The notes: generated from the sequence alone by a model not told the origin. A stretch of 64,000 nucleotides of DNA from Calothrix membranacea FACHB-236 (GCF_014696315.1 NZ_JACJPX010000023.1:1-64000), one strand, 5' to 3'. Counted from the stretch's first letter, positions 38,591 through 48,960 are shown. A program made the numbers and translations.

Positions 38591-38826
38591 GAGAAAGAAT
38601 TTACTCAATATCTTCGCCCTTGCTAAGTAGCTGGTGGGAATTAAATATAAGATGGACGTAGGTTGGGTTGAGGAACGTAGACGCGCAGCGGCTTCCCGCA
38701 GGGTAACCCAACACCCGCATGGGTTACGCTATCGCTAACCCATCCTACAAATAATTATGCCTCCCTACTTAATTAAATAATTTAATTTCTAGAAGTCCCT
38801 AATCTGCGTTGTCAAATTATTTGTAG

Positions 38827-38882
38827 GGGCACGGCACCAGTAAGATAATTTGATATACCAAAAAATTATTAATGCCGTGCCC
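38827..38882. repeat. 56-bp inverted repeat GGGCACGGCA...TGCCGTGCCC
   Basis: Perfect 10-bp arms around a 36-base AT-rich centre that itself contains TTGATATACCAA. A similar GGGGAACGGCATTACCGTTGCC phrase occurs at ~7838-7860. Interspersed hairpin element. Confidence 0.6.
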
Positions 38883-38957
38883 TGAAGCGCGTAACTTATT
38901 TACTGAAATACGATATCGATTTTCAACAAATAGAAAAAATAACTAATAAAATTACTT

Positions 38958-41900
38958 ATGTCTGAGTTCTCTAGAAATCTAGCATTTATCGTCGGCATCA
39001 ATAATTACACAAACGGTATTTCTCCTTTACAGAATGCTGTTGATGATGCCAAAAAGTTAGTTGAAATACTGCGAGAAAAGCATGAATATAAAGTATGGGT
39101 ATGTTTAGACGAAGTAGCTACCCTGAAAAATTTAAATCAACTTTTAGAAAAAACATTAGCAGAACAAGTACGTGAAAATGACCGCTTGCTGTTTTACTTT
39201 GCTGGTCATGGAATAGCTTTAAATGGTGATGATGGCCCAACAGGTTATTTAATTCCCCAAGATGCCAAATTGAATGCTACTGAAACTTATTTGCCCATGA
39301 CCAAATTGCAGGAGTCTTTAGAGAAATTACCTTGCCGTCATTTCTTAGGAATCCTGGACTGCTGTTTTGCAGGAGCATTTCGTTGGTCAAGCACCAGGGA
39401 TTTATTAACTACACCAGAAGTCATCCACAAAGAACGCTATGACCGTTTTATTACCGACCCCGCTTGGCAAGTAATTACTAGTGCTGCTTATGACCAAAAA
39501 GCTTTAGATGCCTTCGTACTCAAATCGGAACGAGGTCAAGTAGGCAATCATTCCCCCTTTGCAGCAGCACTAATAGAAGCACTTGCAGGTAAAGCTGATG
39601 CCTATCCTCCTTCTAGCAATGGTAAACCCCCAGGAGATGGAGTCATCACTGCTACCGAACTCTACTTATATTTACGGGATGCAGTTGAACCAGCCACGGA
39701 AGGAAATCGCCAACGCCAAACCCCTGGAATTTGGCCTTTGAAAAAGCATGATAAAGGCGAATATATTTTCCTGACCCCTGGACATGAACTTAACTTACCA
39801 CCTGCAGAACCTTTGAATGCTAAGAAAAATCCCTACCGAGGTTTGGAATCTTATGATGAGGAACACAGCAAACTGTTTTTTGGCAGAAGTAAACTGGTAG
39901 AAAAATTACATCAGTTTGTGAAAAGTCATCCCTTGACAGTAGTTTTGGGTGCTTCGGGTTCGGGTAAATCTAGTTTAGTCAAAGCAGGATTAATTCCTCA
40001 ACTCCGCCAAGATAATACTGAAAAATGGGAAATCTTAGAACCTATCCGTCCTGGCGAGACTCCTTTACAAGCGTTAAATAATGCTTTAAAAAATGCCCAA
40101 TTACCAGAAATACCAGCCCAAAATCCAGAGCAGAACTTGGCAATGAGTATTGATGCTTGGGCTAAAAATCACCCTAAATCTAAGTTATTACTGTTTATTG
40201 ACCAAAGCGAAGAAATTATTACTCTCTGTCAAAACGAAGATGAACGTAAAGAATTTTTTCAACAAATACTCACAGCAATTAATGTTCATCGCCATAGATT
40301 ACGAGTAGTTTTATCCTTACGTTCTGACTTTGAACCCCAAATCAGAGATGCTGGTTTAAAGTTTGTCCCCACAAACTATAACGCGGGAAATACTGAGCTT
40401 AAAAGTCGTTGGTACAGCGGACGATTTATTGTATCGGCAATGACAAGAGGAGAATTGCGCGAAGCGATTGAGAAACCTGCAGAAGCACGGGTAATGTATT
40501 TTCAGCCCCACGAATTAGTAGAACAATTGATTGATGAAGTAGCGGATATGCCAGGAGCATTACCTCTGCTGTCTTTTGCCTTGAGCGAACTTTATCTGAG
40601 ATATTTAAAGCGACAACGAGATGCAGAAAATAGAGGTGTCACAATTGACAGAGCGCTAACTCAAGCAGATTATCAAGATTTGGGTGGAGTCATCCAATCA
40701 TTGACTCAAAAGGCTGATGAAGAATATGAGGTTTTAGTTCAACAAAATCCTGCTTATGCCCAAATTATCCGTCAAGTAATGTTGCGGATGGTTGCCCTTG
40801 GTGGAGGTGAATTAGCACGCAGACGAGTACCGGAATCGGAACTAGAATATCCGCCTCCTAAACATGATTTAGTTAAAGAAGTAATTGAGCATTTTACCAA
40901 AGCAAGGTTACTGGTTACAGGAGAAGATGCTGAAGGTAATAACTTTGTAGAACCTGCCCATGATGCTTTGGTGCGGGGATGGCAAAAATTGCTGGGGTGG
41001 AAGCAAGAGGATGAACAAAGTGTAATTCTACAACGGAGGTTAACTCCGGCAGCACAGGAGTGGAAAAGTGTTAAAAGCAAGGAACAGCCATCAGTTTTTC
41101 AAGCCAAGGCTGAACCTGTCATTGATTGGTTGGATATTAGTTTCTACTCAGCTGAAAACTTGTTTAACAATGTAAATTCTAAGATTGTCAAACTATGGCG
41201 ACGGACACCGAATCAGCAAGAGCATCCAAAAAATAAACAAGTCCAATTTCTTTGGAATGCTAATCCCTATCTTGATATATTAAATGGAGAACTCAACTCT
41301 AATGAAAATTGGTTTAATCAGTTAGAAGCGGAGTTTGTAAAGCGTAGTGTGCGCCAAAAAAGCCGGAATGCTCGATTACGGAGATTTCTAGCTTTAGGAA
41401 TTTTGGCAGGATCGATTACAGCAGCTATTGTCTTCAATTTTCTACGACAAGAAGCCGTTGCGCGTTTGTTACTAGCTCGCGCTGAGTTAACTAGAAAAGA
41501 AGAAACCACTCCTCTTTCCAGAAGTGTTTTGCTTGCTATAGAAGCTACAAAATTATCCAGTACTGATGAAGCAAATGATATCATCCGTGACGGGTTAGTA
41601 TTACTTGCCCCTCTAGAGGCTCGTATTAGTTTTGAGAACCAACAAACAGAAAGTTATAGTCCAGATAACAAATATCAAGCTATTTTGAGTAATTTAAATG
41701 GTGATTCTGATCAAAAATTTGTGTTTACAAATGATACTTCATGGGAAGTGCAGGTAAAGGATAACACTAGCGGTGAAATAATAGGTACATTACAGCACAG
41801 CCCTGACTCACCAATTGAAAACCTCAGCCCAGATAAGAGATACAAAGTCAACGCGAATCCTGGTAGCAGCACAGCTCAAGTGTGGGAAATAAACGAGAAA

Positions 41901-43340
41901 GGAGAAAATCTACAGCAAGTGGCTCAACTCAGCCATGATGGTGCGATTACAGGTGTTGCCTTTAGCAATGACGGTCAATATATCATCACTGTTAGTGGAG
42001 ATACAACTCTAGGAAATCAAGGTTTCCCAACTACAGGAGATAATACTGTCCGCTTGTGGAAGCTACCACCAGCAGTGACTAGATTTAGTCAAAAACAAGG
42101 CTTACTATCTGCTAAATTCAGCCCGGATGGAAAATACATAGCTTTAGCCAGAGAAGGAGATCAGACAGTGCAAGTATGGGAGGTAGATAGTAACAAAAAA
42201 GTTGCTAGCCTAGTTCATGAAGACTATCAAGGCCTAAACGGTGAATCGTATACCGCTCAGATAGGAGATGTGTCTTTTAGCCCAGATAGCAAATATATAG
42301 CTACTGCTCCCATGCTCCATAGCGGAAATTTCCAGCTATGGGATTTTAATAGTAGACGTAAAATAGCAACCTTTCCGGCTAGCGCTGATCTGGGAGAAGT
42401 TAGTTTCAGCCCTAAAGGAAATTATCTGATCGCAGGCGATATTCGCAGTGGTGACTATCAAGTCTGGAACATTAGCGATCTACAAAATCCGCAACCTGTA
42501 AAAGGCTTGGCCGCAGCAGAAGACAAATTCACTAATATTGCCTTCAGCCCAGATGAGAAGTATATAGCTATAGCCAACCTTGGCGATGGTATAGTTAAGG
42601 TTTTTGATATTGCTAGTGGTAATGTCAAAAAACACACCACTAAAGAAATAGTAACTAAAGTTGCCTTCAGCCCAAATGGTAAATACATAGCATTAGCTGG
42701 AGACAAAACAACCCAATTATGGGACTTAGAAAGCGATCGCAAATTACCCCCTCTCAGTCATGAAGGTGCAATCAACACGATCACCTTCAGCCCTGATGGC
42801 AACTATATTGCAACAGCTAGTGAAGACAAGACCTTCAAGTTATGGGAAGTAGAAAGTGGTAAAAATATATACAGTCGCAGTCACGGAAATGCAGTAAATG
42901 CCATTGCTTTTAGCCCTGATGGAAAATACTTAGCCACTTCTGCAAATACAGACCTCGGTGGTGGGGAAGCAGTAGGGATTTTGAGGGGGGATAATGCAGT
43001 ACGGATATGGGAAGTTAAAAATGGTAAGCAAGTAGCTAGACTTTCTAATGAAGGTCAGATAAACAGGCTTGCCTTTAGCCCAGATGGCAAATATGTGATG
43101 GCAAAACCTTATGTCAGTGAGGAAACTGGGCAAAGCGAGAAAGGAGGAACACCTTCTGCCTACCTGTGGCTGTGGCAAACTGATGACCTAATTCAGCAAG
43201 CCTGTGTCCGTCTCACTCGTAACTTAATATTGGAGGAGTGGAAAACTTACCTTGGGAATCAACCTTACCAAAAGACTTGCGATAACTTACCTGTTCCACC
43301 TAATAAGAATGAGGAGAGTGAAAATGAATTTTACAATTAA
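38958..43340 (+). CDS. Caspase-STAND ATPase-WD40 giant protein (copy 2)
   Basis: A 1460-residue paralogue of the protein at 22931-27478, with high similarity over the first ~800 residues. Caspase-like domain (1-280): His84 in FYFAGHGIAL and Cys136 in GILDCCFAGAF. nSTAND1 NTPase (~295-660): NPYRGLESYDEEHSKLFFG, Walker A GASGSGKSS. Transmembrane helix near 810 (FLALGILAGSITAAIVFNFL). The C-terminal part has about eleven WD40-like repeats (AFSPDGKYIA...LWE) that are much more diverged from one another than in copy 1, with insertions between blades. Thus the enzyme part is conserved while the sensor part has diversified, as expected if each copy recognises a different trigger. It has no partner gene in the same transcript. 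Membrane-anchored, substrates unknown. Confidence 0.9.
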   Translation: MSEFSRNLAFIVGINNYTNGISPLQNAVDDAKKLVEILREKHEYKVWVCLDEVATLKNLNQLLEKTLAEQVRENDRLLFYFAGHGIALNGDDGPTGYLIPQDAKLNATETYLPMTKLQESLEKLPCRHFLGILDCCFAGAFRWSSTRDLLTTPEVIHKERYDRFITDPAWQVITSAAYDQKALDAFVLKSERGQVGNHSPFAAALIEALAGKADAYPPSSNGKPPGDGVITATELYLYLRDAVEPATEGNRQRQTPGIWPLKKHDKGEYIFLTPGHELNLPPAEPLNAKKNPYRGLESYDEEHSKLFFGRSKLVEKLHQFVKSHPLTVVLGASGSGKSSLVKAGLIPQLRQDNTEKWEILEPIRPGETPLQALNNALKNAQLPEIPAQNPEQNLAMSIDAWAKNHPKSKLLLFIDQSEEIITLCQNEDERKEFFQQILTAINVHRHRLRVVLSLRSDFEPQIRDAGLKFVPTNYNAGNTELKSRWYSGRFIVSAMTRGELREAIEKPAEARVMYFQPHELVEQLIDEVADMPGALPLLSFALSELYLRYLKRQRDAENRGVTIDRALTQADYQDLGGVIQSLTQKADEEYEVLVQQNPAYAQIIRQVMLRMVALGGGELARRRVPESELEYPPPKHDLVKEVIEHFTKARLLVTGEDAEGNNFVEPAHDALVRGWQKLLGWKQEDEQSVILQRRLTPAAQEWKSVKSKEQPSVFQAKAEPVIDWLDISFYSAENLFNNVNSKIVKLWRRTPNQQEHPKNKQVQFLWNANPYLDILNGELNSNENWFNQLEAEFVKRSVRQKSRNARLRRFLALGILAGSITAAIVFNFLRQEAVARLLLARAELTRKEETTPLSRSVLLAIEATKLSSTDEANDIIRDGLVLLAPLEARISFENQQTESYSPDNKYQAILSNLNGDSDQKFVFTNDTSWEVQVKDNTSGEIIGTLQHSPDSPIENLSPDKRYKVNANPGSSTAQVWEINEKGENLQQVAQLSHDGAITGVAFSNDGQYIITVSGDTTLGNQGFPTTGDNTVRLWKLPPAVTRFSQKQGLLSAKFSPDGKYIALAREGDQTVQVWEVDSNKKVASLVHEDYQGLNGESYTAQIGDVSFSPDSKYIATAPMLHSGNFQLWDFNSRRKIATFPASADLGEVSFSPKGNYLIAGDIRSGDYQVWNISDLQNPQPVKGLAAAEDKFTNIAFSPDEKYIAIANLGDGIVKVFDIASGNVKKHTTKEIVTKVAFSPNGKYIALAGDKTTQLWDLESDRKLPPLSHEGAINTITFSPDGNYIATASEDKTFKLWEVESGKNIYSRSHGNAVNAIAFSPDGKYLATSANTDLGGGEAVGILRGDNAVRIWEVKNGKQVARLSNEGQINRLAFSPDGKYVMAKPYVSEETGQSEKGGTPSAYLWLWQTDDLIQQACVRLTRNLILEEWKTYLGNQPYQKTCDNLPVPPNKNEESENEFYN

Positions 43341-43634
43341 GTCTTTTCCACTTAATACCAAGTTGAAGGCATACTTTGCCAGTCCTTTGCACAGTTGCTC
43401 TAAACTAACTACGTCTTAATTGACAATCCAATTTCTATGAGCGATCGCGCGGTGGCTTGACTCAACATCTGCGATCGCATTTTTATTGAGCCGATCTGTC
43501 TCAGAAAGACTCTTGGCAAGTGTCAAATGTTAGTAAATTTCAGTAATCATACTATATTTAGTTACTTTAGACACAATTTTTTCTTTTTGAGCATCTAAGA
43601 TGAGATGTATAAGATGCTCTTTTAGGATTTATTT

Positions 43635-44105
43635 ATGAGTCTTAGAGAAATTAAAATTCGTCAGTTAGAGTCAATCAAGGGAGGAATGGTTGAGTTCTTT
43701 ACTCCTCAAGCCAGCCATGAAACTATGCTGGCACAAATCGCGCCACATACCATAGATGATTTGTTTGTTCATAAATCACAAACTGACCAATTACTTGTAG
43801 TTAAAGGACAAGTTGTACTCGTAACTTTAATTAATAGACAATATCAATATATTCCTTTAAGTGAAGACTATCCTGTGGTAGTGACTATCCCTCCTGGGGT
43901 TTTACACGGTGCAATTAATTTAAGTTCGCAACCCTGTTTGGTGGTGAATGCTGTATTGCGTCATCGACCTTCTCAGGAAAGAGATTATATTACTTGTCCT
44001 AGACCTTTTCCTTATGATTTGGATGCTGCGACTCTGGCATTAAAGCAGTTGGAAGTCACAAAGAAAATAGAAGTTTTTGGTGCGACACCTACACAGGTTG
44101 TTTAG
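43635..44105 (+). CDS. Cupin-fold protein (RmlC-like)
   Basis: A 156-residue protein with a single beta-barrel cupin fold: FFTPQASHETMLAQIAPHTI, then DQLLVVKGQVVLVTL and YPVVVTIPPGVLHGAINLS, which matches the P-x-G-x-x-H second cupin motif. It resembles dTDP-4-dehydrorhamnose 3,5-epimerase-like (RmlC-type) cupins annotated in many cyanobacteria, but the catalytic His/Asp pair of true epimerases cannot be placed with confidence. Good ribosome-binding site (AGGA, ~8 bases before ATG at 43635). It stands alone between the caspase gene and the transposase remnant upstream of the isi cluster. No evidence links it to either. Confidence 0.65.
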   Translation: MSLREIKIRQLESIKGGMVEFFTPQASHETMLAQIAPHTIDDLFVHKSQTDQLLVVKGQVVLVTLINRQYQYIPLSEDYPVVVTIPPGVLHGAINLSSQPCLVVNAVLRHRPSQERDYITCPRPFPYDLDAATLALKQLEVTKKIEVFGATPTQVV

Positions 44106-45052
44106 ATAAATTTTATCGTTACCATTTAGACCTACATAGCTTCTAATATATATCCGGTATTCCCTAAATCTAGGTTAATTTTTTTTGCTAGTAGCAGGTA
44201 CTCATTTAATTACCGATGCCTTCATTAGCTGATATCGAATTGGTAAATTAAAACTACTACGAAGTATTAGTAATAGTATGTTGTTAACGTGGGACAGCGG
44301 ATTGCATTCGTTCCAGATGGTTGATGCTGCAATCAAACAAAAAAGTCATATTATTGGTCTTGTGCCAGCCCATGTAAAATTTGAGTTTGTTAAAGCTGGT
44401 GATGGCTTAAGGATGCCTAAAAAATAAATTATTCCAATGTCTGAATTCAACACAACTGTTTCTCTCCCCTGCTCCCTGCCTACATAGCGAAGTCCTTTAA
44501 GCTTTTTGGACTTTTGAGAACCTAAGTGTGAAATATACAATTTAAATGCGTAATAGCTTAACAGCTTACTACCTTTATTTGCTAAACCTATCTGCGGATG
44601 CGATCGCTTCTCTCATGACAGAGGCGATCGCATCCTGCTAAATCTGCATAATTTTTTATTTCTATAACAATTACTAAAAATAACTCTCAACTATTAAGCA
44701 TGATTCTTACCCAAGCCCTGATCTAATCTGGCGCGGCTAAATAAGGACAGCAAGTTACAATGACGTTAAACCTCACTATATCGCATTTAGCATGATATTT
44801 TAATGGCTATAGGGTTAAAGTTACAGAAATCTGCAATTTTTACTCATATATAGCCTGATTTAGCCTTCCGGAATACCTCTAAATCAGTTATTCCTGGCTA
44901 GCTCAAGGTGATTTTTACAAAAATTTATTTGGGACTACTGAAAATAAATCTCAATTAATCTGATAAGATATGCTCGGAGCTTATTGAACATCTATCTCAA
45001 TAAGTATTTTCCATATCACAACTACTTCAAAGCATTCTTAGGAAATGACACG
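44106..45052. other. Intergenic region upstream of the isi cluster
   Basis: About 950 bases with one transposase remnant (44278-44427) and no intact gene. The right-hand ~300 bases must contain the promoter of the first IsiA-type gene. AT-rich runs are present, but I could not identify a Fur box with confidence. A pair of HIP1-containing arms (GATGCGATCGCTTC / GAGGCGATCGCATC) at ~44597-44634 forms an imperfect palindrome. Confidence 0.5.
44278..44427 (+). pseudogene. Transposase remnant (DDE type)
   Basis: A 49-codon frame, MLLTWDSGLHSFQMVDAAIK then QKSHIIGLVPAHVKFEFVKAG, is a typical internal segment of a DDE transposase around the second catalytic Asp (WDSGLHS parallels the D-R/S-G-L/F-Y/H-S motif). 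Neither end of a transposase nor inverted repeats are recognisable, so the element is dead. Confidence 0.6.
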
Positions 45053-46081
45053 ATGACGAGCATGGCTGTGCAAACTCCAGACTCAATTCCTTGGTGGTCA
45101 GGGAACGCTCGATTAACTAATCTTTCGGGGCGATTGTTAGGCGCTCACGTGGCTCATGCCGGCTTAATTGTACTGTGGGCAGGAGCAACAACCTTGTTTG
45201 AAGTCGCCCGGTTTCAAACTTCGCAACCAATGTATGAGCAAGGCTTAATCCTTTTACCCCACTTAGCAACTTTGGGTTGGGGAGTAAGTAGTGGCGGTCA
45301 AATTGTCGATACTCATCCTTACTTTGCGATCGGAGTATTACACCTAATTAGCTCTGCCTTTCTCGGTCTAGGCGGGATTTTTCATGCACTCCGCGGCCCC
45401 GCTATTCTCGAAGAAAAATCTTCCTTTTTTGGCTACAGTTGGCAAGATGCTAATAAAATGACCACAATCCTGGGCATTCACTTAATTTTATTAGGTCTAG
45501 GAGCAGGCTTACTCGTTGCCAAAGCCGTCTTTTTTGGTGGTTTATATGACTCCCATTTAGGAGAAGTGCGAGTTATTGCTCATCCTACTTGGAACTTTGG
45601 CACAATATTTAGCTATTTGCTTGGTGGGCATAAATATTGGATTGCTGGAGTTAACAACCTAGAAGACTTAGTTGGTGGACATATTTGGGTGAGTATTCTC
45701 TGCATTGCTGGGGGTATCTGGCACATTACCACCGAGCCTTCAGATGTTGTGAAAGGCCTCTTTGTTTGGTCAGGAGAAGCTTATCTTGCTTACAGCTTAG
45801 GAGCATTAAGCTTAATGAGTTTGATAGCTGCTTATTTTGTCTCCATCAACACCCTAGCTTACCCTGTAGAGTTTTTTGGCCCAGCATTAAGTATTGAGTG
45901 CGATCGCTTCCCATATTTCCAAAGTGCAGATTTACTATCCTCTCGCGTTTGGTTAGCAAATGCTCACTTTTGGCTGGGCTTTTTCTTCCTCCAAGGGCAT
46001 CTTTGGCACGCCCTGCGATCTGCGGGTTTTAACTTCCGCACCGGCAAAGTTGAGCATCCCACTCGTGGAGAGGTAATTTAA
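45053..46081 (+). CDS. IsiA/Pcb-family chlorophyll antenna protein, paralogue 1
   Basis: A 342-residue CP43-like chlorophyll-a-binding protein (PSII antenna superfamily, six transmembrane helices, no large lumenal loop). Family signatures: [20 protein letters not shown] with chlorophyll-binding His (GAHVAHAG); [38 protein letters not shown]; and the final [18 protein letters not shown]. The start at 45053 (MTSMAVQ) has AGGAAA upstream; the longer frame adds 23 non-conserved residues. It differs in the N-terminus from canonical IsiA (MQTYDNP-type, encoded at 49344) and resembles the N-terminal half of the next gene's product. It precedes the IsiA-PsaL fusion by only 2 bases, so they are cotranscribed. 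Expected to associate with photosystem I under iron limitation; role as antenna or quencher not decidable here. Confidence 0.9.
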   Translation: MTSMAVQTPDSIPWWSGNARLTNLSGRLLGAHVAHAGLIVLWAGATTLFEVARFQTSQPMYEQGLILLPHLATLGWGVSSGGQIVDTHPYFAIGVLHLISSAFLGLGGIFHALRGPAILEEKSSFFGYSWQDANKMTTILGIHLILLGLGAGLLVAKAVFFGGLYDSHLGEVRVIAHPTWNFGTIFSYLLGGHKYWIAGVNNLEDLVGGHIWVSILCIAGGIWHITTEPSDVVKGLFVWSGEAYLAYSLGALSLMSLIAAYFVSINTLAYPVEFFGPALSIECDRFPYFQSADLLSSRVWLANAHFWLGFFFLQGHLWHALRSAGFNFRTGKVEHPTRGEVI

Positions 46082-46083
46082 CT

Positions 46084-47514
46084 ATGACTACAGCAACAAT
46101 CACCCCCCAACAATATGGATGGTGGGCAGGTAACGCTAAGTTTATCAATCTCTCCGGTCGGTTATTAGGCGCACACATTGCCCATGCAGGTTTAATTGTC
46201 CTTTGGGCAGGGGCTATGACTTTATTTGAAATTACCAAATACAACCCTTCCCTACCAATATATGAACAAGGGTTAATTTTATTGCCCCATTTATCAACCC
46301 TGGGATTTGGTGTAGGTAATGGCGGACAAATCATTGATACCTATCCCTATTTCGTCATTGGTGTAGTGCATTTAATCAGTTCGGCTGTACTTGGTGCTGG
46401 CGGTATTTATCACGCCTTGTTAGGGCCAGAAGTATTGCCAGAAACCAATCAATTTCCTGGTTTTTTTGGTTACGACTGGGAAGATGAAGATAAAATGACC
46501 ACCATCATCGGCATTCACCTACTTTTATTAGGTTTAGGTGCTTGGTTGCTGGTAGCAAAAGCCCTCTTTTGGGGTGGTCTTTACGATGGGAAAGTTGCAT
46601 CTGTCAGAGTGATTACCGATCCAACTCTCAACCCTACAAGGATTTTTGGTTACCTCTTTGGTACATTTGGTAATCAAGGAATGGCGGACGTGAATAACTT
46701 AGAAGATGTAGTTGGCGGTCATATTTGGGTAGGTATTCTCTGTTTTGGTGGTGGATTTTGGCATATCTTCACTCAACCTTTTGCTTGGGCAAAAAAGGTA
46801 CTTGTTTGGTCTGGTGAAGCTTATCTATCTTATAGTTTGGCAGCTTTGGCATATATGGGTTTATTGGCAGCATACTTTGTAACTGTCAACGACACCGTTT
46901 ATCCCACTGAGTTTTATGGCCCCTTGGGATTGAGTAGCGCATCAGGGGTGATTTCGGTTCGTACTTGGTTAGCTACTAGCCATTTTGCTTTGGCAATTGT
47001 GTTTTTATCTGGTCATATCTGGCATGCTTTGAGAGTGCGTGTTCTCGAAGCTGGATTAAATTTTGAACAGGGAGTAATTAACTATCTGGATACACCAGAA
47101 TTAGGAAACCTGCAAACCCCAGTTAACGCTTCTAATGTAATCCTGAAATTTTTGGGGAATCTTCCTATTTACCGTGCTGGGTTGTCTCCATTTTCTCGTG
47201 GTTTAGAAATTGGGATGGCGCATGGTTACTTCTTAGTAGGGCCTTTCATTAAATTAGGGCCGTTGCGGAATACAGAATTAGCCAATCAAGCTGGACTACT
47301 AGCAGCGATCGCTCTACTGTTGATTTTATCAATTTGTCTGTGGTTATATGGCAGAGCGTGGTTTAAAGAAGGCATATCTCCACAAGGAGAACTACCAGAA
47401 AATCTGCAAACAGCTAAGTCTTGGAGTCAATTTAATACTGGTTGGATTGTTGGTAGTTGTGGCGGCGCTTTATTTGCTTATTTACTAATCGGCAATAGCA
47501 GTTTGTTCTGGTAA
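46084..47514 (+). CDS. IsiA-PsaL fusion (CP43'-PsaL) protein
   Basis: A 476-residue fusion. Residues 1-325 are an IsiA-type six-helix chlorophyll antenna ([52 protein letters not shown], and [20 protein letters not shown]). Residues ~340-476 are a PsaL-like photosystem I subunit XI domain: [20 protein letters not shown], then [17 protein letters not shown], followed by two hydrophobic helices. Such fusions are known from some cyanobacteria and are thought to dock the antenna to the PsaL edge of PSI, where trimer contacts form. Start ATG at 46084 follows GAGAGGTAATT. Cotranscription with the preceding paralogue (2-base gap) and isiB (28 bases downstream) is likely. Confidence 0.93.
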   Translation: MTTATITPQQYGWWAGNAKFINLSGRLLGAHIAHAGLIVLWAGAMTLFEITKYNPSLPIYEQGLILLPHLSTLGFGVGNGGQIIDTYPYFVIGVVHLISSAVLGAGGIYHALLGPEVLPETNQFPGFFGYDWEDEDKMTTIIGIHLLLLGLGAWLLVAKALFWGGLYDGKVASVRVITDPTLNPTRIFGYLFGTFGNQGMADVNNLEDVVGGHIWVGILCFGGGFWHIFTQPFAWAKKVLVWSGEAYLSYSLAALAYMGLLAAYFVTVNDTVYPTEFYGPLGLSSASGVISVRTWLATSHFALAIVFLSGHIWHALRVRVLEAGLNFEQGVINYLDTPELGNLQTPVNASNVILKFLGNLPIYRAGLSPFSRGLEIGMAHGYFLVGPFIKLGPLRNTELANQAGLLAAIALLLILSICLWLYGRAWFKEGISPQGELPENLQTAKSWSQFNTGWIVGSCGGALFAYLLIGNSSLFW

Positions 47515-47542
47515 TTTGTTCTTTTAAATATCAGGTGTGAAA

Positions 47543-48055
47543 ATGTCGAAAAAAATCGGTTTATTCTACGGTACACAAACTGGTAAAACAGAATCCGTAG
47601 CAGAAATGATTCGGGATGAATTTGGTGATGGTGTAGTGACACTTCACGACATTTCCCAAGCGGACACTGCTGATTTTGATGAGTATCAATATCTGATTGT
47701 TGGCTGTCCTACTTGGAATATTGGCGAACTCCAAAGTGATTGGGAAGGATTTTTTAGCGAACTAGATGAAATAGATTTTAATGGTAAGATGGTTGCTTAT
47801 TTTGGTACTGGCGACCAGATGGGTTATGCCGATAATTTTCAGGATGCTATCGGTATTTTGGAAGAAAAGATTTCTCAACTCGGTGGTAAGACTGTAGGCT
47901 ATTGGCCGAATGAGGGATACGATTTTAATGAGTCTAAGGCGTTACGAAATGGTAAGTTTGTGGGTTTAGCAATTGATGAGGATAATCAATCTGATTTAAC
48001 AGATGAACGAATCAAAACTTGGGTATCTCAGTTAAAGGCAGAGTTGGGTTTGTAG
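47543..48055 (+). CDS. isiB: Flavodoxin IsiB
   Basis: A 170-residue long-chain flavodoxin, the FMN protein that replaces ferredoxin as electron acceptor of PSI when iron is scarce. FMN phosphate-binding loop YGTQTGKTES (~residues 8-18); second FMN loop GCPTWNIGELQSDW (~55-68, with the stacking Trp); 90s loop YFGTGDQMGYADNF with the stacking Tyr. The long-chain insertion is present. Start ATG at 47543, with AGGTGTG as ribosome-binding site; a GTG two codons upstream is also in frame. It sits 28 bases after the IsiA-PsaL gene in the isi cluster. Confidence 0.95.
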   Translation: MSKKIGLFYGTQTGKTESVAEMIRDEFGDGVVTLHDISQADTADFDEYQYLIVGCPTWNIGELQSDWEGFFSELDEIDFNGKMVAYFGTGDQMGYADNFQDAIGILEEKISQLGGKTVGYWPNEGYDFNESKALRNGKFVGLAIDEDNQSDLTDERIKTWVSQLKAELGL

Positions 48056-48207
48056 TGTGAGCAGTTAAAGTTTTTGTACCCGATGCTGAACCACAGATAC
48101 ACACAGAGAATTTTGTTTTTAAACGCAAAGGGACTCTGGGGTTTAAAACAATCTCTATGTATTTGTGGTTATTTAATTTGCTTAATTTTTGAGGTGGGAA
48201 AGTTTTT

Positions 48208-48960
48208 ATGTCTAATGATATTGATGTTGTGTGGGTCAGTTCTAGCCTTGCATTGCAGCGCTTCGATAAACCGTTACTACAATATATATCGCAATATGTA
48301 AATGTAGCTCAGTGGGAATATCGTCACGGTAAAGATGAAGGTAGCTCGATAGATGAGGCTGTAGCTTTACTGGACGAGTATTTGTCACAGTGTCCCCATC
48401 CCATACATTTAGCAGGTCATGGTGCGGGTGGTGCGATCGCATTAAGCTATGCACAGCGCTATCCGCAAAAAGTGCGATCGCTCACTCTCCTAGCTGTCGC
48501 TTCTCAACCTGCAAATACTTGGCACGCCCATTATTATCTGCAAAGACAACTATTTACCATCAGCCGTGAGCAGGTTTTAGCCATGAGCGTTCGCAATCTC
48601 TTTGGTGAGCAACCGCATTACACGACTAAAAAGTTAGTGGCGGTGTTAAATAAAGATTTAGAACAATCTCCCATATCACACTCTCTGTTCAAGTTAATTA
48701 ATTTACCTGAAGATGGAGTTTCTATGCCCATGATGGTATGTGGTAGCAATAACGATCCAATTGTCAACTCACCTGCTTTACTAGGCTGGTTAAAGTGGTT
48801 TAAAGCTGAAGATTATCTCTGGGAATGTCCAAAAGGGCATCATTTTTTTCATTATTTTTACCCTCAAAAGGTTGGGGAACAAATGTTGAGTTTTTGGCAA
48901 CCATATCATCGACAACTAACATTAGAATCTCAAATACTTTCTCCCAATTTGATAAATTAG
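48208..48960 (+). CDS. isiC: IsiC, alpha/beta-hydrolase-fold protein with altered nucleophile
   Basis: A 250-residue alpha/beta-hydrolase-fold protein at the position where isiC is found in iron-stress operons, 152 bases after isiB. The nucleophile elbow reads LAGHGAGGAIAL: the G-x-S-x-G consensus becomes G-H-G-A-G, so the catalytic Ser is Gly. A C-terminal His (CPKGHHFFHYF) and an acidic residue (GSNNDPIVNS) are still present. This suggests loss of classical hydrolase activity, or that the isiC group does not use Ser. The function of IsiC is not established. Start at the ATG in frame with MSNDIDVVWV; it overlaps an unrelated shadow frame. No signal peptide. Confidence 0.75.
   Translation: MSNDIDVVWVSSSLALQRFDKPLLQYISQYVNVAQWEYRHGKDEGSSIDEAVALLDEYLSQCPHPIHLAGHGAGGAIALSYAQRYPQKVRSLTLLAVASQPANTWHAHYYLQRQLFTISREQVLAMSVRNLFGEQPHYTTKKLVAVLNKDLEQSPISHSLFKLINLPEDGVSMPMMVCGSNNDPIVNSPALLGWLKWFKAEDYLWECPKGHHFFHYFYPQKVGEQMLSFWQPYHRQLTLESQILSPNLIN

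Larger units (their letters stand above)
38487..38957. other. Repeat-rich intergenic region before caspase-STAND-WD40 copy 2
   Basis: No gene. Three repeat units follow one another: the GC-rich repeat at 38531-38590 (inverted copy of the one at 7271-7321); a GTAACCCAACACCCGCATGG palindrome-type repeat at ~38700-38750 (GGGTTA...TAACCC); and the hairpin at 38827-38882. Confidence 0.6.

Noticed and set aside
44984-45052. Extra N-terminus for IsiA paralogue 1
   Set aside because: The 23 additional residues are not conserved in the family, while AGGAAA precedes the ATG at 45053.
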